Assembly: GCA_031254795.1 (NCBI GenBank)
Contig: JAIRTS010000056.1
Location: forward strand, 1 to 7,451
Reading direction: 5' to 3'
From: Treponema sp.
GTDB taxonomy: Bacteria > Spirochaetota > Spirochaetia > Treponematales > Breznakiellaceae
DNA: 7,451 bases
Below the pieces are notes generated by a model. It was not told where the DNA came from. It did no database searches and worked only from the letters and a program-made list of their open reading frames with translations. This document shows positions 5,591 to 7,451 of this stretch, one piece after another (position 1 is the first letter of the stretch; every line of letters begins with the position of its first letter). Position numbers and translations under genes: made by a program.

Positions 5591-6893
5591 ACGGTTCAAA
5601 CCGGCTGCCAACCGGGATCCTCACAAGATTGACAAAAGTATCTTTAGGATAACGGGTTCTGAAACTTCTAAAGCTGGTCTCGGCCGCGCTTTCAAAAACC
5701 GCGATTTCAAAATTACCCTGTTCGTTAAAATAAGGCGCCAAAACCGCAACATGGAAATACTGCCTGAGACTGGGTCTGGGACCGGATGCGTCATTCACTG
5801 CGGCGAGATAAAAGTGGCTAGGTTCATCAATGGCAAGCGTATAGAGGAGCGGGTATAATCCTTCAATATTAAAGCCTGCGTCTTCCATAAAACCGGCGTA
5901 GGACTCGGCGCTGGCGATGGCATTAGAGCGGCGCATAAGCGATGGAAAGCGCCAAGTACGCACCTCAAATTCCTCCAGCGTTCCAAAATGTGGCGAGAGG
6001 AGTGTGGAACCAGCCGTGGCGGCAAGGTTGCGTATCCAGTCAAGGCCGAAAAACGGGTCGCGTACATCATCATAAACCGCGCTAAAACTGTTGCCTCGGT
6101 TGCCATAATGCGCTTTTAATGGACCAATGGAGAGCCGCTCGCCGGTAATAGGACGCAACAGTCCGTCAATAACCCACTTTGCAAAGCCAGAACAGTTAAG
6201 CCCCGGAGCCCCACTCTGACGTTCGCCGGTTTCGATAAACACATAATCGCCCGATTCATCAATGGCTCCGTCATCGCGGAATGTCAAACCCGGAAGGTGT
6301 TTTTGGACATCGGCTACAAACTTTCGGGTGTCTTTATAAAGGGCGGGCGCAGGTTCAAAGTAGGCGCGAGGGAATTTGTCGCCTGCCGCGGAAAGCGCGT
6401 CTTCAACCGGAAGCGTCAGCAACTTGTCAAAAGAAAAAGGCGTCGGCAAGGAATAAACAAGATAGGCGTCGTATACAACCACATCCATAAGCGATTTATC
6501 AGTGGTCATAGGGCGGAACTGTACGTATACGTTGGGATCGCTCCGAAGAAAGACTCGTATCCTTACGGCCGCGCCAGTGTCTCGCTTTCTTGTAAGCACC
6601 CATGAGCCTTGCGCCCAGCCCGGATACGCCTTGTTCCGTTCTCGCGCCAGCACAATGCCAAACTCATTTGTGTTACTTTCAGTCCGTACCTCAATCCTGC
6701 CGCCTCCGGGAAGGGTGTAAAGCAGGGGCTTCAAAGCGATCACTTTGTTTGGAGCTTCAAGAAACCATCTCTCTTTTAATACTGCGCGCAGGGAAGAGTC
6801 GTCCTCTATTTTTACGATGGGCGCGTCATAGGCGGAGAGGGAAATGGCAAGAAAACTAACTAATAGTACAAAAACGAATTTCTTAAACATCAT
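5589..6893 (-). CDS. Exported protein with an NlpC/P60-like Cys-His pair, function unknown
   Basis: The 434-residue product starts with a signal peptide (MMFKKFVFVLLVSFLAISLS, likely cut after Ala21), so it is probably periplasmic or outer-membrane associated; no lipobox Cys is seen. Residues about 22-190 look beta-rich and match nothing I recognise. GLNCSGFAKWVIDGL (231-245) resembles the catalytic-Cys helix of NlpC/P60 cysteine peptidases (Cys234). HFYLAAVN (360-367) and QYFHVAVLAPYF (378-389) contain candidate catalytic His residues, with His381 the better fit. The Cys-His spacing of 147 residues is much longer than in a typical NlpC/P60 domain, so there is a large insertion or a divergent fold. 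Cutting peptidoglycan peptides is a possible role, not shown. The frame ends FVNLVRIPVGSRFEP, but the coding signal appears to continue in shifted frames. It converges on ppx from the opposite strand. No clear Shine-Dalgarno is seen; ATG 6893 or 6890 could start it. Confidence 0.75.
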   Translation of the reverse strand: MMFKKFVFVLLVSFLAISLSAYDAPIVKIEDDSSLRAVLKERWFLEAPNKVIALKPLLYTLPGGGRIEVRTESNTNEFGIVLARERNKAYPGWAQGSWVLTRKRDTGAAVRIRVFLRSDPNVYVQFRPMTTDKSLMDVVVYDAYLVYSLPTPFSFDKLLTLPVEDALSAAGDKFPRAYFEPAPALYKDTRKFVADVQKHLPGLTFRDDGAIDESGDYVFIETGERQSGAPGLNCSGFAKWVIDGLLRPITGERLSIGPLKAHYGNRGNSFSAVYDDVRDPFFGLDWIRNLAATAGSTLLSPHFGTLEEFEVRTWRFPSLMRRSNAIASAESYAGFMEDAGFNIEGLYPLLYTLAIDEPSHFYLAAVNDASGPRPSLRQYFHVAVLAPYFNEQGNFEIAVFESAAETSFRSFRTRYPKDTFVNLVRIPVGSRFEP

Positions 6894-6895
6894 CT

Positions 6896-6923
6896 TTTAT
6901 AATTATCGGAAAAAACAGGTAAA
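6896..6923 (-). promoter_or_regulatory. Candidate promoter abutting the start of the exported-protein gene
   Basis: On the minus strand TTTACC (6923-6918) and TATAAA (6901-6896) are 16 bases apart. The -10 ends two bases before ATG 6893, so transcription would begin at about 6890, the A of the second in-frame ATG. With no Shine-Dalgarno this would give a leaderless mRNA beginning MFKKF. A promoter further upstream is the alternative. Confidence 0.35.
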
Positions 6924-6940
6924 GCCTTACCACGTTAAGG
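6918..6940. repeat. Two overlapping, mutually exclusive short inverted repeats
   Basis: GGTAA-AGCC-TTACC (6918-6931) and CCTTA-CCACGT-TAAGG (6925-6940) share bases, so only one stem can form at a time. The first overlaps the proposed -35 of the exported-protein gene, where a regulator could bind. Confidence 0.4.
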
Positions 6941-7203
6941 TGCATGACAATAAAAAGCCGGTGATGGGTGAAGTTAAAGAAACGCGCCGCAGAGTATTTG
7001 AGCGGTTTTATCGCGTAGTCATGTTCCAAAAAGCAGAGTGGAATCTGCGGGCTTGGTCTTACGATTGTCAAGCGTTGCTATACGAATAGAGCGGACTGTT
7101 CCAAAAACTGCCGCCCTACGGCGTGCATAACGGACTATGACGCGACAGTATTCGCGCACGCCATGCCCAGATCGAGCGCGACATGATTTTTGTCTTTACA
7201 AGT

Positions 7204-7240
7204 AAAAAAGGGGGCCGCCCTTTCTTTTTGGGCAGCCCCT
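7204..7240 (-). terminator. Rho-independent terminator of the Hsp20 gene
   Basis: On the minus strand AGGGGCTGCCC (7240-7230) pairs with GGGCGGCCCCC (7220-7210) through a stem with one G-U pair and a 9-base A-rich loop. Six T follow at 7209-7204. It lies 37 bases after the Hsp20 stop. There is no T-run in the plus direction, so it acts on the minus strand. Confidence 0.9.
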
Positions 7241-7277
7241 GAAAATCGCCAGCTGTGTTGGCGCAATCAGCGCGTCC

Positions 7278-7451
7278 TTAGCTCTTGATTTGGATTAGGT
7301 GCTTCTGAGCTTCGGCGCGTTTCTTGATTTCAAGAGTTAGGACACCGTTTTTAAACGACGCCGTAATCTGGGTTGGATCCGCGTTTTCGGGAAGTTGGAA
7401 CACCCGGCTGAAAGAACGGCTCAGGCGCTCTCTGATAAGATAGCGACCTTT
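7278..7451 (-). CDS. hsp20: Hsp20/alpha-crystallin small heat-shock protein, C-terminal 57 residues (cut by window edge)
   Basis: The frame is open to the window edge and ends at TAA 7280-7278. It reads KGRYLIRERLSRSFSRVFQL, then PENADPTQITASFKNGVLTL and EIKKRAEAQKHLIQIKS. This is the C-terminal half of the alpha-crystallin domain: RERLSRSFSRVFQLPE is the conserved E-R-x-x-x-x-F-x-R-x-F-x-L-P stretch, and ASFKNGVLTLEIKK is the family's A-x-x-x-N-G-V-L signature. The IQI near the C-terminus is the I-x-I motif that docks into neighbouring subunits of the oligomer. The product is an ATP-independent holdase that binds unfolding proteins in the cytoplasm. The N-terminus and promoter lie outside the window. 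It is a separate unit with its own terminator. Confidence 0.93.
   Translation of the reverse strand, partial: KGRYLIRERLSRSFSRVFQLPENADPTQITASFKNGVLTLEIKKRAEAQKHLIQIKS

Larger units (their letters stand above)
6894..7203. other. Intergenic stretch between the exported-protein gene and the Hsp20 terminator
   Basis: No credible gene. The 81-codon plus-strand frame starting at 6844 overlaps the signal-peptide region of the minus-strand gene and shows no motif. Visible elements are the candidate promoter at 6896-6923 and two overlapping hairpins at 6918-6940. The remainder (about 6945-7203) shows nothing I can assign. Confidence 0.55.

Noticed and set aside
5236..5652. 138-codon plus-strand ORF
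   Set aside because: It is antisense to the coding-like tail of the exported protein, uses a different frame from the good SD/ATG at 5349, and is Arg/Ser/Leu-rich as expected of a shadow frame.
6844..7089. 81-codon plus-strand ORF
   Set aside because: Its start lies inside the signal-peptide coding region of the minus-strand gene, it lacks a Shine-Dalgarno, and it resembles no family I know.
5423..7106. Inverted copies of CTGTTCCAAAA (5423-5433 and 7096-7106) flanking the exported-protein gene, as ends of a mobile unit
   Set aside because: An 11-base match in inverted orientation is expected several times by chance in a window this long, and there is no transposase or target duplication.

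Overview
The window looks like chromosomal sequence from a spirochaete, most likely a Treponema-like organism. The clues are a PilZ protein with the layout of spirochaetal DUF1577/PilZ proteins, a trehalase/GH63-like protein of a kind I associate with treponemes, and an IS4-type transposase N-terminus with the treponemal 'FSRNRKMPFKK...MLNMVK' style. This assignment comes from recognising protein families, not from a database search.

Layout. (1) Bases 1-255, minus strand: the 5' end of an IS4-family transposase, cut by the window edge. A 12-bp perfect hairpin hides its Shine-Dalgarno sequence, and the start codon and the body of the protein are in different frames. (2) Bases 256-598: non-coding, with small inverted repeats. 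(3) Bases 599-5129, plus strand: a three-gene unit with a candidate promoter at 599-627 and a rho-independent terminator at 5078-5129. It encodes a GH63/trehalase-like (alpha/alpha)6-barrel protein, a PilZ protein with a YcgR-like N-terminus and a GAF-like middle, and a Ppx/GppA exopolyphosphatase with a C-terminal HD domain. A second candidate promoter lies in the 63-bp gap before the PilZ gene. (4) Bases 5130-5436: mostly non-coding, with a promoter/SD/ATG module that opens only a 6-codon ORF and a nested inverted repeat around a 16-bp perfect palindrome. (5) Bases 5437-6893, minus strand: an exported protein with an NlpC/P60-like NCSGF...H pair. Its reading frame stops at 5589, but coding-like sequence continues in two successively shifted frames to a stop at 5437. 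(6) Bases 6894-7203: an intergenic stretch with a candidate promoter next to the ATG and two overlapping hairpins. (7) Bases 7204-7451, minus strand: the C-terminal part of an Hsp20/alpha-crystallin small heat-shock protein and its strong terminator.

How the genes may work together. The central unit joins a carbohydrate-active-enzyme fold, a likely c-di-GMP receptor and a polyphosphate or (p)ppGpp-linked phosphatase, which suggests a link between second-messenger or stress signalling and storage or glycan metabolism. That link is inference from gene order. The most notable oddities are the GH63-like protein with Phe where the family's catalytic Asp is expected, the PilZ protein with two RxxxR motifs separated by a GAF-like region, and a low-complexity repeat insertion in the Ppx domain. 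Others are the SD-sequestering hairpin of the transposase and the double frameshift at the end of the NlpC/P60-like gene. I see no CRISPR array, rRNA or tRNA.
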